Position numbers and translations under genes: made by a program
Shown: in pieces, positions 51,278 to 59,307 of the stretch
How positions within the stretch are numbered: position 1 is the first letter of the stretch
Layout: the number at the start of each line of letters is the position of its first letter
DNA from: CAWGHZ01 sp963775315
GTDB taxonomy: Bacteria > Pseudomonadota > Alphaproteobacteria > MPNO01 > DASWLB01
DNA length: 64,000 nt
Assembly (NCBI GenBank): GCA_963775315.1
Contig: CAVZIN010000009.1
Span: 434,001-498,000, forward strand
Reading direction: 5' to 3'
The notes under the pieces: generated by a model
What the model was told of the DNA's origin: nothing
The model's input: only the letters and a program-made list of their open reading frames with translations
Databases searched by the model: none

Positions 51278-51813
51278 TTGGGCCTCCGAGGGTCTGTTGA
51301 ATGTTTCGGGCGCGGCGCGCCCTCCGTATGTTCGGCCACGTCGGGCGGAAGCTCCAGCACGACTTCAGGCCGGGGAAGTTCTGCGGCGAGGGCCGCGACG
51401 GCCCGATCCATGACCGCGGCCGTGGCAGCGTCGATCCGCGAGACGAGCAGGCGGAGCGTCCCTCCGCCACCATCGCCGTACCGGTCGACCAGTGCGTGGA
51501 GCATCGCCGCCGCCACGCCTTCGGGATCGACCGCCGATAACGCGAGGAACGCGGGCAGCTCGACCCGGGTTCCGCGATCGAGATCGCGCGCAGCGCCGAT
51601 GACGGCGAGCCCGTGGACATATCCGCGCGGGCCGGTGGCGACGAGAACCGCCCGCACGTCCCACACCGCGCCGTCCACGAAGGTGTGCGCACCCGGGCTG
51701 CACACGCGCCGCCAATCCTCCATCTCCATGTCCGGCACGCTGAGACGGACCAGCAGGTAGGCCATGCCCACCTGCGCCTCGTCGATCGGAGCGACCGTGT
51801 ATGCCGCACTCAT
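51274..51813 (-). CDS. Hypothetical protein, first gene of an FNR-box operon
   Basis: A 179-residue protein with no signal peptide and a mixed alpha/beta pattern (GMAYLLVRLSVPDMEMEDW, then VRAVLVATGPRGYVHGLAVIG). It ends in a charged proline-rich tail. No family is recognised; the GYVHGLAVI segment resembles small proteins next to CBS genes in other alphaproteobacteria. It is the promoter-proximal gene of the operon with the host-attachment and CBS-BON genes. Its start lies 53 bp from a perfect FNR/FixK box and a TAACTA -10 lies at the spacing expected for class II activation. Confidence 0.75.
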   Translation of the reverse strand: MSAAYTVAPIDEAQVGMAYLLVRLSVPDMEMEDWRRVCSPGAHTFVDGAVWDVRAVLVATGPRGYVHGLAVIGAARDLDRGTRVELPAFLALSAVDPEGVAAAMLHALVDRYGDGGGGTLRLLVSRIDAATAAVMDRAVAALAAELPRPEVVLELPPDVAEHTEGAPRPKHSTDPRRPK

Positions 51814-51865
51814 GGTTTCCTCGATCCGGTTGGGGCATAGTTACCGGAATGCCGATGTGCCGACC

Positions 51866-51879
51866 TTGATTCGGATCAA
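51866..51879. promoter_or_regulatory. Perfect FNR/FixK box between divergent operons
   Basis: TTGATTCGGATCAA is an exact TTGAT-N4-ATCAA palindrome. Toward the minus strand a TAACTA hexamer (51843-51838) lies at the -10 spacing expected from a box centred at -41.5, giving a start near 51831 for the operon beginning at 51813. The box could also serve the kinase gene at 51977 (start near 51914). Confidence 0.82.
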
Positions 51880-51976
51880 AATTCCCCCCGAGCAATTGCG
51901 CAAAATGGCGGGCACCACAGGGTCGGCCCGGCCCATCGCGGCCGGGAGAGACAGTCAGGACAAGGGGCGGACATTC

Positions 51977-54208
51977 ATGCGGATCGGCTCGCGGCATCTC
52001 CTGGCCATCGCACTCGCTCTCGATGTGCTGATCCTGGTTGCCGACAACCAGGTCCCGCCCGGCTACGCGGTCGACATGCTCTACGTGGTGGTCATGGGGC
52101 TCGGCTTCTGGATAGGGCTGAGCATCGAGATCCTGGCGCTAGGTGGACTGGCGACCCTCTTCGTCGTCGTCCAGACCGCCGTCGGCGCGGATGCCGTGGG
52201 GCTTCCCGAGTCGCGCGTCCTCGCCAACCGGGCCCTCGCCCTGGTCGCCGTGTGGGTGGTCGGGCTGCTCGCGCTCAGCCATCGGCGGTCCGCGGTCGCG
52301 CTCCGCCGCAGCGAGGAGGCGCTTCGCCAGGCGCAGAGCATCAGCCAGCTCGGCTATTTCGAGCTGCCCCCGAGCGCCGGCGGGCGCGGCGCGTTCTCGC
52401 GCGAGGCACTGCATATCCTGGGGGCGTCCGAAGGCGCCGTGGCGACCCGCGCGGAGATGGTCGCCATCGTCCATCCGGAGGACCGCAAGGCGGTGGAGGA
52501 CGGCATCGCCGGGGCGGTCGACCGATCGGAGGGGTTCGAGCTCAATTTCCGGGTCGTCCATCCCGAAGGCGACACGCGCTTCGTCCGGGCCATCGCCGAA
52601 CCGGTGACGAACCGTCGAGGCCAGCTTACGCGCCACGTCGGCAACTTGGTCGACGTCACCCAGACGACGATGACCGAGCGGGCGCTGTCGAGCCGCGAGG
52701 CGCGGCTGCGCTCGATCCTCGAGACGGCGCCCGAGGCGATCATCACCATCGACGATCGCGGCATCGTCGGCTCATTCAGCGCGTCGGCCGAGGCGCTATT
52801 CGGCTATGCCGCCTCCGAAGTGATCGGCCGGAACGTCGCGATGCTGATGCCCCAGCCGCACCGCGACCAGCATGACGGCTATCTCGAGCGCTACCAGCGC
52901 ACCGGCGAGCGCCACATCATCGGCATCGGCCGGGTGGTCGAGGGGCTGCGGAAGGACGGCACGCTGTTCCCCATGGAGCTCGGTGTCGGCGAGGTGCAGT
53001 CGGGCGGCGAGCGCATCTTTACCGGCTTCATCCGCGACCTCACCTCGCGCCAGCGGATGGAGCAGGAGCTGCGCCAGGCCCAGAAGATGGAGGCGGTGGG
53101 CCAGCTCACCGGCGGCATCGCCCATGATTTCAACAATCTGCTGACGGTCATCATCGGCAATTTGGAGATGCTGGAAAGCCGCATCGACCTCGACGGGCGG
53201 CCGGCCGCGTGGCTGAAGGACGCCTACGACACCGCACAGCTCGGCGCCGAGCTGACCGGCCGGCTGCTTGCCTTCGGGCGGCGCCAGGCGCTGCACCCCG
53301 TCGTCACCGACCTCGCCGACCTGGTGTCGGAATCGTCGGGCCTGCTGCGGCGCACGCTGGGCGAGAGCATCGAGATCCGCACCGTCATCGCCAAGAACCT
53401 CTACCGCCCGCTGGTCGATCCCAACCAGCTTCAGAACGCGCTCCTCAACCTCGCCATCAACGCGCGCGACGCGATGCCCGCCGGCGGCCGGATGATCATC
53501 GAGGTCTCCAACGCCGAGGTCGATGTCGACTACGCCCAGTCCCATCCCGACGTCCGGCCGGGCCGCTACGCCATGATCGCGGTCACCGATACCGGCGTCG
53601 GCATGAGCCGCGACGTGCTCGACCGCGCATTCGAGCCGTTCTTCTCGACCAAGGGGCCGGGCGCCGGCACCGGGCTCGGCCTCAGCATGGTGTACGGCTT
53701 CGCCAAGCAGTCGGGCGGCCACGCCCAGATCTATTCCGAACCCGGCCACGGCACGACCGTCCGGCTCTATCTGCCGCGGGCGATGGAGGGCGAGGCGACG
53801 GTCGCAGCCCAGACAGAGGTGTCGGCCTCGTCCTTCCCGGCGCGGGGCGAGCGCATCCTGGTGGTGGAGGACGACGCGCGGGTGCGCCGGGTGACCATCC
53901 AGCGCCTCGCCGACCTCGGCTATGAGGTGGTCGAGGCGGAAAGCGGGCCCGACGCCCTGGCCCGCATGGTGGAGCTGGACGGGTTCGACCTGCTGTTCAC
54001 CGACATGGTGATGCCGGGCGGCATGTCGGGCGCTGATCTGGCGCGCGAGGCGGTGGCGCGCGACCCATCGCTCCGCGTGCTCTACACATCGGGCTATGCG
54101 GAGCCCGACGTGGTGCTGAACGAGGCGGGCGGCAGCGCCAACTGGCTGCGCAAGCCGTACACGGCCATCGATCTTGCCCGCAAGCTGCGCGACGTGCTGG
54201 ATGCCTAG
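51977..54208 (+). CDS. Hybrid histidine kinase with FixL-type haem PAS oxygen sensor
   Basis: A 743-residue hybrid kinase starting MRIGSRHLLAIALALDV. About three membrane helices (8-100) precede a first PAS domain (about 115-230) and a second PAS (about 240-355). The second PAS keeps the haem residues of FixL: proximal His H299 in DQHDGYL, plus R305, H313 and distal R319 in HIIGIGR. The kinase core has phospho-acceptor H383 in IAHDFNNLL, an N-box near 491 and a G-box near 560-570. A C-terminal receiver has D676. It likely senses oxygen at the membrane. Its stop TAG is shared with an IS insertion site. Confidence 0.9.
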   Translation: MRIGSRHLLAIALALDVLILVADNQVPPGYAVDMLYVVVMGLGFWIGLSIEILALGGLATLFVVVQTAVGADAVGLPESRVLANRALALVAVWVVGLLALSHRRSAVALRRSEEALRQAQSISQLGYFELPPSAGGRGAFSREALHILGASEGAVATRAEMVAIVHPEDRKAVEDGIAGAVDRSEGFELNFRVVHPEGDTRFVRAIAEPVTNRRGQLTRHVGNLVDVTQTTMTERALSSREARLRSILETAPEAIITIDDRGIVGSFSASAEALFGYAASEVIGRNVAMLMPQPHRDQHDGYLERYQRTGERHIIGIGRVVEGLRKDGTLFPMELGVGEVQSGGERIFTGFIRDLTSRQRMEQELRQAQKMEAVGQLTGGIAHDFNNLLTVIIGNLEMLESRIDLDGRPAAWLKDAYDTAQLGAELTGRLLAFGRRQALHPVVTDLADLVSESSGLLRRTLGESIEIRTVIAKNLYRPLVDPNQLQNALLNLAINARDAMPAGGRMIIEVSNAEVDVDYAQSHPDVRPGRYAMIAVTDTGVGMSRDVLDRAFEPFFSTKGPGAGTGLGLSMVYGFAKQSGGHAQIYSEPGHGTTVRLYLPRAMEGEATVAAQTEVSASSFPARGERILVVEDDARVRRVTIQRLADLGYEVVEAESGPDALARMVELDGFDLLFTDMVMPGGMSGADLAREAVARDPSLRVLYTSGYAEPDVVLNEAGGSANWLRKPYTAIDLARKLRDVLDA

Positions 54209-54977
54209 GTCGTGGACTCATAATGGTTGATGCGGAGCCGTATGGAAGCGAGGGCGACGGCGGCGAGGAAGTTTCGCGCGAGCTTGTCATAGCGCGTGGC
54301 GATGCGCCGGAAGTGCTTGAGCCGGTTGAAGAAGCGTTCGACGAGGTTGCGCTGGCGGTAAATCTGGCGGTCAACGACACGGCGGACCCGGACGTTGCTC
54401 TGCGACGGGATGTGGGCGAAGGCGCCAGCGGCTTCGATGAGCGCGATAATGGTGGCCGCGAAGTAGCCGCGGTCGGCAACGACGTGACGAGCGAGCGCCA
54501 GTCCCTCGACCAGGGCCGGGAAGGTGGTCTTGTCCGAGGCCTGGCCGGGGGTGAGCAGCAGGCGCACAGGCAGGCCGTGACGATCCACCACGACGTGGAT
54601 TTTGGTGGTCAGTCCTCCACGAGAACGGCCGATGGCGTGATCCGCGCCCCCTTTTTACCGCCGGCCGCGTGCTGGTGGGCGCGCACGATCGAGGAGTCGA
54701 TCAGATGAAGCGACGTGGGCGAGCCGGCCTTCAAAGCCTCGAACACCTTGAGCCACACCCCTGCTTTGGCCCAGCGGTTGAAGCGATTGTAGACCGTGGT
54801 GTACGGGCCGTACCGTTCCGGCAGGTCACGCCACGGCGCGCCTGTGCGCAGGATGTGGAAGATCCCGTTCACCACACGCCGGTCGTCCACCCGCGGCACG
54901 CCGCGCGGCTTGTTCGGCAGCAGCGGCTGGATGATCGTCCATTCCGCATCGGTCAAATCGAAGCGCGCCATCTTCAA
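54205..54977 (-). CDS. IS5-family (IS427-type) transposase in two frames
   Basis: The first frame (54977-54609, starting MKMARFDLTDAEWTIIQPLL) and the second (ending at 54205) together make one DDE transposase. They are joined by frameshifting at an A5G5 run on the minus strand (54656-54647), where the protein continues as GADHAIGRSRGGLTTKIHVV. Catalytic residues appear as HLIDSSIVRAH, VVADRGYF and NLVERFFNRLKHFRR. The second frame ends in TAG formed from the target tetranucleotide CTAG. No other lesion is visible, so the element may be active. Confidence 0.88.
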
Positions 54978-55046
54978 GCTCCCACCGTTTGGAAGCTTGA
55001 ATCACACCCCGCCCATAAAGGGAATCCCCTTTATGGGTACATGACC
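54208..55046 (-). mobile_element. IS5-family insertion sequence, 839 bp, in the kinase stop codon
   Basis: Ends are imperfect inverted repeats: GGTCGTGGACTCATAATGG at left, and GGTCATGTACCCATAAAGG read inward from the right. The flanks TA (54206-54207 and 55047-55048) fit a TA duplication within CTAG. Next to the right end is a perfect 11 bp hairpin (55012-55022 with 55027-55037, arms CCCATAAAGGG), unusual and perhaps regulatory. The element leaves the upstream kinase gene its TAG stop. Confidence 0.85.
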
Positions 55047-55157
55047 TAGGCGGCGCGGGAGGCACGGGGGATTTGCCGTCATGGCCCGGCCCCGCTACCA
55101 TCCCGCGCGTTGGCTTCCCATATGCTTGGCGATGAGCAACACGGCCCGCGCTCGACG

Positions 55158-56075
55158 ATGAGCAATACGACGCTCGGCTCCGCGATCCTCGAGAGCGCGG
55201 ACCACACGTCACGGTTCTGGCGATTCGGGCGCCCCGGCTTGGTGCGGCGCGGCAGCGCGGCGCACGCCGAGATGTTCGCCCGGCTGCTGCTCGACACGTT
55301 CAATCCGTACAAGCCGGCGGTGATCGAGTGGCCGGTCCTGGCGCCCGCCGACCGCGACCGGCTGGTCTCGCTGCCGATCTGGGACATCGCGGTCCGCACC
55401 GAGGGGCGCGCCCGCATCAACATGCTGAGCTACGCCGCGCGCATCCAGGACCCGCTGGTGCGCCAGGCGCTGGAGCTCAATGGCTTCGAGGAGGGACGCC
55501 ACAAGGAGGTGCTGGCCAAGCTGGTCGCGGCCTACGGCATCCAGCTCGCGCCCGAGCCCGACTACCCGCCCTACAAGGACGTGGAGTGGGCCTACTTGGT
55601 CACCGGCTATTCCGAGTGCATCGACAGCTTCTTCGCCTTCGGGCTGTTCGAACTGGCGCGCCGGTCGGGCTTCTTCCCACCCGCGCTGGTCGAGACGTTC
55701 GAGCCGGTGATGCAGGAGGAATGCCGCCACATCCTGTTCTTCGTGAACTGGGCGGCGTGGCACCGGCGCAACCTGGGGCCGTGGCGCCGCGTGGCGTTCG
55801 ACGCGCGAGTCGCGGCGGTCTGGGTCTTCCTGATGTGGGAGCGGATCAAGACCGCCCGCGAGGTGGGCGGCAGCGGCGCCAACTTCACCGCGACCGGCCA
55901 CCAGTCGATCGGAGTCGATGTCGGGCTCGGCGAGATGATGGCCATCTGCCTCGCCGAGAACGAGCGCCGGATGGCGGGGTACGACGCACGGCTGGTGCGT
56001 CCCGCCGCGATGCCCCGGCTCGCCCGCCTCGCCCTCAAAATCATCGGGCGGAAGCGCAAGCAGGCGGCCGGCTAG
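55158..56075 (+). CDS. Ferritin-like diiron-domain protein
   Basis: A 305-residue helical protein starting MSNTTLGSAILESADHTSRF at 55158. Two ExxH motifs, GFEEGRHKEVL near residue 110-120 and QEECRHILFFVNW near 186-198, with additional acidic residues in YSECIDSFFAF, indicate a four-helix-bundle diiron site of the ferritin-like superfamily. The flanking N-terminal basic FWRFGRPGLVRRG and the C-terminal basic helix are distinctive. Possible roles are oxygenase, oxidase or iron handling; no partner protein helps decide. It lies just after the IS5 element. Confidence 0.8.
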   Translation: MSNTTLGSAILESADHTSRFWRFGRPGLVRRGSAAHAEMFARLLLDTFNPYKPAVIEWPVLAPADRDRLVSLPIWDIAVRTEGRARINMLSYAARIQDPLVRQALELNGFEEGRHKEVLAKLVAAYGIQLAPEPDYPPYKDVEWAYLVTGYSECIDSFFAFGLFELARRSGFFPPALVETFEPVMQEECRHILFFVNWAAWHRRNLGPWRRVAFDARVAAVWVFLMWERIKTAREVGGSGANFTATGHQSIGVDVGLGEMMAICLAENERRMAGYDARLVRPAAMPRLARLALKIIGRKRKQAAG

Positions 56076-56123
56076 GACCTTCCCGCCGCCCGCACAAGGC
56101 GGGCCGGCGGGGTCGCAAGTCCC

Positions 56124-57137
56124 TCAGCGGCCGAGACGCTTCTTGACGCGCGGGAACACCTTCAGCGTGTTCTCCTCGAAGATCGCCTTCTTCTGCTCCG
56201 CCGAAATCTTTGCCGCGTCGACATAGCGCTTCGTGTCGTCGTAATCGAACCCGGTGGTCGGATCGACGCCGCGCACCGCGCCGACCATCTCGGAGGCGAA
56301 CAGGATGTTCTTGGTCGCGATCACGTTGGTCAGGAGGTCGATGCCCGGCTGGTGATAGACGCACGTATCGAAATAGACGTTCTTCATCACGTGCTCGTCC
56401 AGGAGCGGCTTCTTCAAGTTCTGGGCGAGGCCGCGATAGCGCCCCCAATGGAACGGCACCGCACCGCCGCCGTGCGGGACGATGAAGCGCAGGTTCGGGA
56501 AGTCCTTGAATAGGTCGCCGGTGATGAACTGCATGAAGCAGATCGTGTCGCCCGCGATATAATGCGCCCCGGTGTGGTGCACAGCCGGGTTGCACGAAGC
56601 CGAGACGTGGATCATCGCCGGCACGTCGAGCTCGCACATCTTCTCGTAGAGCGGATACCACCATTTGTCGGTGAGCGACGGCTCCTTCCAGTACCCGCCC
56701 GAGGGGTCCGGGTTCAGGTTGCAGCCGACGAAGCCAAGCTCGTTCACGCAGCGCTCGAGCTCGGCGACGCAATTGCGCGGATCGACGCCGGGCGACTGGG
56801 GAAGCTGGCAGACGCCGATGAAATTCTCGGGGTAGAGCCCGACGACTCGGTGGATCAGGTCGTTGCAGGCGACCGACCAGTTCTCGCTGGTGGTCGCGTC
56901 GCCGATATGGTGGCCCATGCCGGCGGCGCGCGGCGAGAAGATGGTAACGTCGGTGCCGCGGTCGCGCTGAAGCTTGAGCTGGGCGCCTTCGACCGACTGG
57001 CGGATCTGGTCGTCGGTGATCTTGAGCGCGGCCGGCGTCGGCTGGCGCTTCTCCTTCAGCGCGGCGATCTGCGCGTCGCGGTAGTCCTGCAGCTCCTTCG
57101 GCGCGGTGGTGTAGTGGCCGTGGCAATCGATGATCAT
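56124..57137 (-). CDS. ligJ: 4-Oxalomesaconate hydratase (LigJ-type amidohydrolase)
   Basis: A 337-residue zinc enzyme hydrating 4-oxalomesaconate to 4-carboxy-4-hydroxy-2-oxoadipate in the 4,5-cleavage pathway of protocatechuate and gallate. It starts MIIDCHGHYTTAPKELQDYR, and shares with LigJ the blocks FSPRAAGMGHHIGD, FIGVCQLPQSPGVDP, NLNPDPSGGYW, MIHVSASCNPA, IVPHGGGAVPFHWGRYRGLAQ, FDTCVYHQPGIDLL and LFASEMVGAVRGVDP. Length and motifs agree throughout. The partner aldolase LigK is not seen; an HpcH-type aldolase gene lies 20 bp upstream on the same strand and is probably co-transcribed. No ring-cleavage dioxygenase is in the window. Confidence 0.92.
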   Translation of the reverse strand: MIIDCHGHYTTAPKELQDYRDAQIAALKEKRQPTPAALKITDDQIRQSVEGAQLKLQRDRGTDVTIFSPRAAGMGHHIGDATTSENWSVACNDLIHRVVGLYPENFIGVCQLPQSPGVDPRNCVAELERCVNELGFVGCNLNPDPSGGYWKEPSLTDKWWYPLYEKMCELDVPAMIHVSASCNPAVHHTGAHYIAGDTICFMQFITGDLFKDFPNLRFIVPHGGGAVPFHWGRYRGLAQNLKKPLLDEHVMKNVYFDTCVYHQPGIDLLTNVIATKNILFASEMVGAVRGVDPTTGFDYDDTKRYVDAAKISAEQKKAIFEENTLKVFPRVKKRLGR

Positions 57138-57157
57138 GACGGTCTCCCCGTATCTCG

Positions 57158-58024
57158 TTACTTCGCGCGCCCGGCGAGCTCGAGCCCCTTGTTGAGCCCG
57201 GCGTAGCCGCGGGTCGGCGCCGGCATCAGGAAGCGGTAGCCCTCCGCCAGCACGCGCTCGACGTTGTTCGCGTCGACATGCGGATGGCCGACCGGCACGT
57301 TGTGCTTCTTGCAGATCGCCCGGATCTCGCTCATCGCGCTGAGAAGGTCCGGATGGTCGTACTGGCGCGCGCAGCCCAGCTCCTGCGACAGGTCGCCCTC
57401 GCCGATCAGGCAGACGCCGATACCCGGCACCTTGCCCAGCATGTCGTCGAGATTCTTGATCGCCAGCGTCTCCTCGATCATCAGGATGACCAGCACCTCG
57501 CCGTCGGGCGCGAGCGGCCAGACGTCGGCCTTACGATAGTACTCCTGCTGGGTGAGGCCCCAGTAGCGCGCGGCCGCGCCGGGCGCGTCGCCGCGAATGC
57601 CCGCCGGCTCGAAGATCGGCTTGTCCTTGAGGCGCGGATAGCGGCAGGCCGCGACCGCGTTGTAGGCCTGGTCGACCGTCGAGACGTGCGGCCAGACGAT
57701 GCCGTAGGCGCCGAGGTCGAGCGCCTGCTTGGCCGGCCACTGGCTCATCTCCACGCCGTTCGGCGGGATGCGCACCATCGGCGTCACCGGCGGCGCGAGC
57801 GTGCCGCCGGTCACGATCTGGCGCCGGTTCAGCATGTATTGCAGGCAGTCGCGCAGCGCGCGGATGTCATAGGGCCCGTGCTCCATCTCGAATACGATCC
57901 CGTCGTATTTCGAGCCGGCGTAGGCCAGTGTGTCCTCGATGTCGGTGCGCGCGAACGCGGTGAAGGCGGGCTTGCCCTCCTCCAGCGCCTTGATCACGCC
58001 GTTGAGACGCGGAATGTTTGCCAT
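57158..58024 (-). CDS. HpcH/HpaI family aldolase
   Basis: A 288-residue class II (metal-dependent) aldolase of the HpcH/HpaI family, which cleaves 4-hydroxy-2-oxo acids to pyruvate or oxaloacetate plus an aldehyde. The ATG at 58024 follows GGGGAGC. Motifs are FARTDIEDTLAY, the metal-site region VFEMEHGPYD, VTPMVRIPPNG, GIVWPHVSTVDQA, LMIEETLAIKNLDDM and LIGEGDLSQELG. Upstream of ligJ by 20 bp, it could act on the product of LigJ in place of LigK, which is inference. Confidence 0.87.
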   Translation of the reverse strand: MANIPRLNGVIKALEEGKPAFTAFARTDIEDTLAYAGSKYDGIVFEMEHGPYDIRALRDCLQYMLNRRQIVTGGTLAPPVTPMVRIPPNGVEMSQWPAKQALDLGAYGIVWPHVSTVDQAYNAVAACRYPRLKDKPIFEPAGIRGDAPGAAARYWGLTQQEYYRKADVWPLAPDGEVLVILMIEETLAIKNLDDMLGKVPGIGVCLIGEGDLSQELGCARQYDHPDLLSAMSEIRAICKKHNVPVGHPHVDANNVERVLAEGYRFLMPAPTRGYAGLNKGLELAGRAK

Positions 58025-58141
58025 GTTCGCTCCCCAAAGCCTTGTCGCCGCCCCGCGCTGGCTCGCGGGATCGGACTCGGTCGGTCGTGGCTTACGCCAC
58101 CTCCCGGCCCCGCGCAAGACGGGCCGGGCGGCGGAACTGGA

Positions 58142-59152
58142 TCAGTTCGTCTTGTGCAGCCTGGCGAGCTCGGCGCGATAGGCGGCGAGGACGTGCGCCC
58201 CGTCGGGTGTGCGCTTCACCCACTCGGCGGTGATCGGCGCCAACAGCTTCTTCCACCGCACCGACTGTTCGTCGCTCAGGGTGGAGCACGAATGGCCCTT
58301 GAGCTTGCACGTGAATTTGCGCGACTCTGCCTCGACCGTGTCCGACAGCTTGCCCATCAGCCGCGAATAGGACTCGCCGGCGTTCTCGTCGATGGCCTTC
58401 TTGGCCTTCTCCGGCAGGCGCTCGTAGGACCGCTTGTTCATCAGCATGGCGCCCGGGTTGTTCCCGAACGGCACGTCGAGGTCGTACTTGGTGAGCTCGT
58501 AGGTCTTGAAGGTCTGGGTTCCCGTCCAGCCGAGCACCACGCCCGAGACCAGACCGCGATTGATCGATTCGTAGAAATCGCCCGGCACCATGGTGATCGG
58601 CGTCCCGCCCAGGAGCTTCAGTTCCTCGGCCGAGCCGCGCGACAGGACCGCGAGCTTGATGCCCTGCATGTCGTCGACCGTGCGGATCTGACGGTTGGAG
58701 TGCAGCCCAGAGGGGTTGTAGACGAAGAGGGCCAGCACCTTGACGTCCGAGAACTCGTCGGCGTCGACGCCATCCTTGTAGATACCCCACGCGGCGAGGC
58801 TCGCATCCAGCGTCGACGTCACCTCGAATGGCAGCTCGGGGACCAGCGCCTTCTTGAACGTGCCTTCCAGATGGCCGATGGCGCCGTACATGCAGTCGAC
58901 CACCCCGGCCCTCGTGCGGTCGTAGACGTTGCGCTCGTTGACCACGGCGCCACCCACGAACACCTGGAATTTCAGAAGTCCGCCCGAATCCTTCTCGACC
59001 GCCTTGGTCCACGGATAGACGGCGCGCGCGTTCGGCCACGACTTCGCGGGCACCGGCGAGCCGTACTTGAGCACGATCGGCTCGACAGCGTGGGCGGCAA
59101 GCGGTGCGAGAGCGAGCGCGGCGGCGGCAATCATCGTCCGGGACAGGCGCAT
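58142..59152 (-). CDS. TRAP transporter substrate-binding protein (DctP-type)
   Basis: A 336-residue periplasmic binding protein. The ATG at 59152 follows GGGAGGAAAA and opens a signal peptide MRLSRTMIAAAALALAPLAAHA. DctP features include VLKYGSPVPAKSWPNARA, GIKLAVLSRGSAEELKLLGG, GDFYESINRGLVSGVV with the conserved arginine region, and NPGAMLMNKRSYERLP. It binds a carboxylate for uptake by DctQ/DctM membrane partners, which are not in the window, making this an orphan. The neighbouring genes suggest an aromatic or hydroxy-acid ligand. Confidence 0.9.
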   Translation of the reverse strand: MRLSRTMIAAAALALAPLAAHAVEPIVLKYGSPVPAKSWPNARAVYPWTKAVEKDSGGLLKFQVFVGGAVVNERNVYDRTRAGVVDCMYGAIGHLEGTFKKALVPELPFEVTSTLDASLAAWGIYKDGVDADEFSDVKVLALFVYNPSGLHSNRQIRTVDDMQGIKLAVLSRGSAEELKLLGGTPITMVPGDFYESINRGLVSGVVLGWTGTQTFKTYELTKYDLDVPFGNNPGAMLMNKRSYERLPEKAKKAIDENAGESYSRLMGKLSDTVEAESRKFTCKLKGHSCSTLSDEQSVRWKKLLAPITAEWVKRTPDGAHVLAAYRAELARLHKTN

Positions 59153-59307
59153 CGATTTTCCTCCCATTTTCGTCTGTTGCCCGAACCATAGCGCCAAGCC
59201 GGTCGGGAGGCGAGCGCCGGTTGGCGGAAAACCCCCTTGCCCGATGGCGCGCAAGGGCCGAAGCTCGCCGCAATGGGCGCTGGGGAGGCGCGCGAGGCGG
59301 GGGCGAC

